Positions 14,902-14,970 of a DNA stretch of 14,970 nt are shown here, piece by piece. The first letter of the stretch is position 1. Each line of letters opens with the position of its first letter. The stretch lies in assembly GCF_943914805.1 (NCBI RefSeq), contig NZ_CALUDM010000089.1, forward strand, positions 1 through 14,970, in the 5' to 3' direction. The position numbers and the translations under genes were made by a program. Origin of the DNA: an uncultured Acinetobacter sp. GTDB lineage: Bacteria > Pseudomonadota > Gammaproteobacteria > Pseudomonadales > Moraxellaceae. Below the pieces are notes generated by a model. It ran no database searches, had not been told where the DNA came from, and saw only the letters and a program-made list of their open reading frames with translations.

Positions 14902-14970
14902 CAGCGATTCTAGAGTAATTATTTTAAAAATTAAATGAAAATGGCATTAAAAAACTCTACTACTTAGTCA

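Overview
The window looks like an ordinary chromosomal segment of a low-GC gammaproteobacterium, most likely Acinetobacter. This rests on the A+T-rich sequence, a DnaX with the gammaproteobacterial layout, an OmpW-family porin, and a fatty-acid gene set of the Acinetobacter kind. The genus is an inference from gene content and style; no rRNA or other marker gene is present. I see no tRNA, rRNA, CRISPR array, insertion sequence or phage gene. No gene-free stretch exceeds 300 bases; the longest is 284 (4024-4307).

Layout. (1) 1-1624: an A+T-rich leader and a papain-family (C1) cysteine peptidase with two tandem C-terminal repeats of unknown function and no signal peptide. (2) 1753-4023, minus strand: an SDR oxidoreductase behind a promoter overlapped by ATTGTC half-sites, and an iron-dependent alcohol dehydrogenase, each with its own terminator. 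(3) 4308-8452: a lipid module. A thiolase with a long basic N-terminal extension (minus) is divergent from a high-molecular-weight FabG-type ketoreductase and a MaoC-type double-hotdog hydratase (plus). (4) 8544-9803: a class C beta-lactamase-fold serine hydrolase/esterase. (5) 9874-11049, minus: a very A+T-rich MFS-type transporter. (6) 11281-13485: dnaX, with a probable tau/gamma frameshift site. (7) 13507-14851, minus: a hotdog acyl-CoA thioesterase and an OmpW-family outer-membrane protein.

How the genes work together. The thiolase, ketoreductase and hydratase supply three of the four reversible steps of beta-oxidation or CoA-linked chain elongation. Their divergent order matches the fadA2 / fabG4-htdX locus of Mycobacterium tuberculosis as I recall it. 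The SDR, alcohol dehydrogenase, esterase and thioesterase are also fatty, alcohol or ester enzymes, but strong terminators separate them, so they are neighbours and not one operon. dnaX stands alone here; ybaB and recR, which often follow it, are absent.

I found no clear new multi-gene system. The best second-look items are the dnaX slippery site, the thiolase extension with its internal start, the repeat-bearing peptidase, and two candidate operators.
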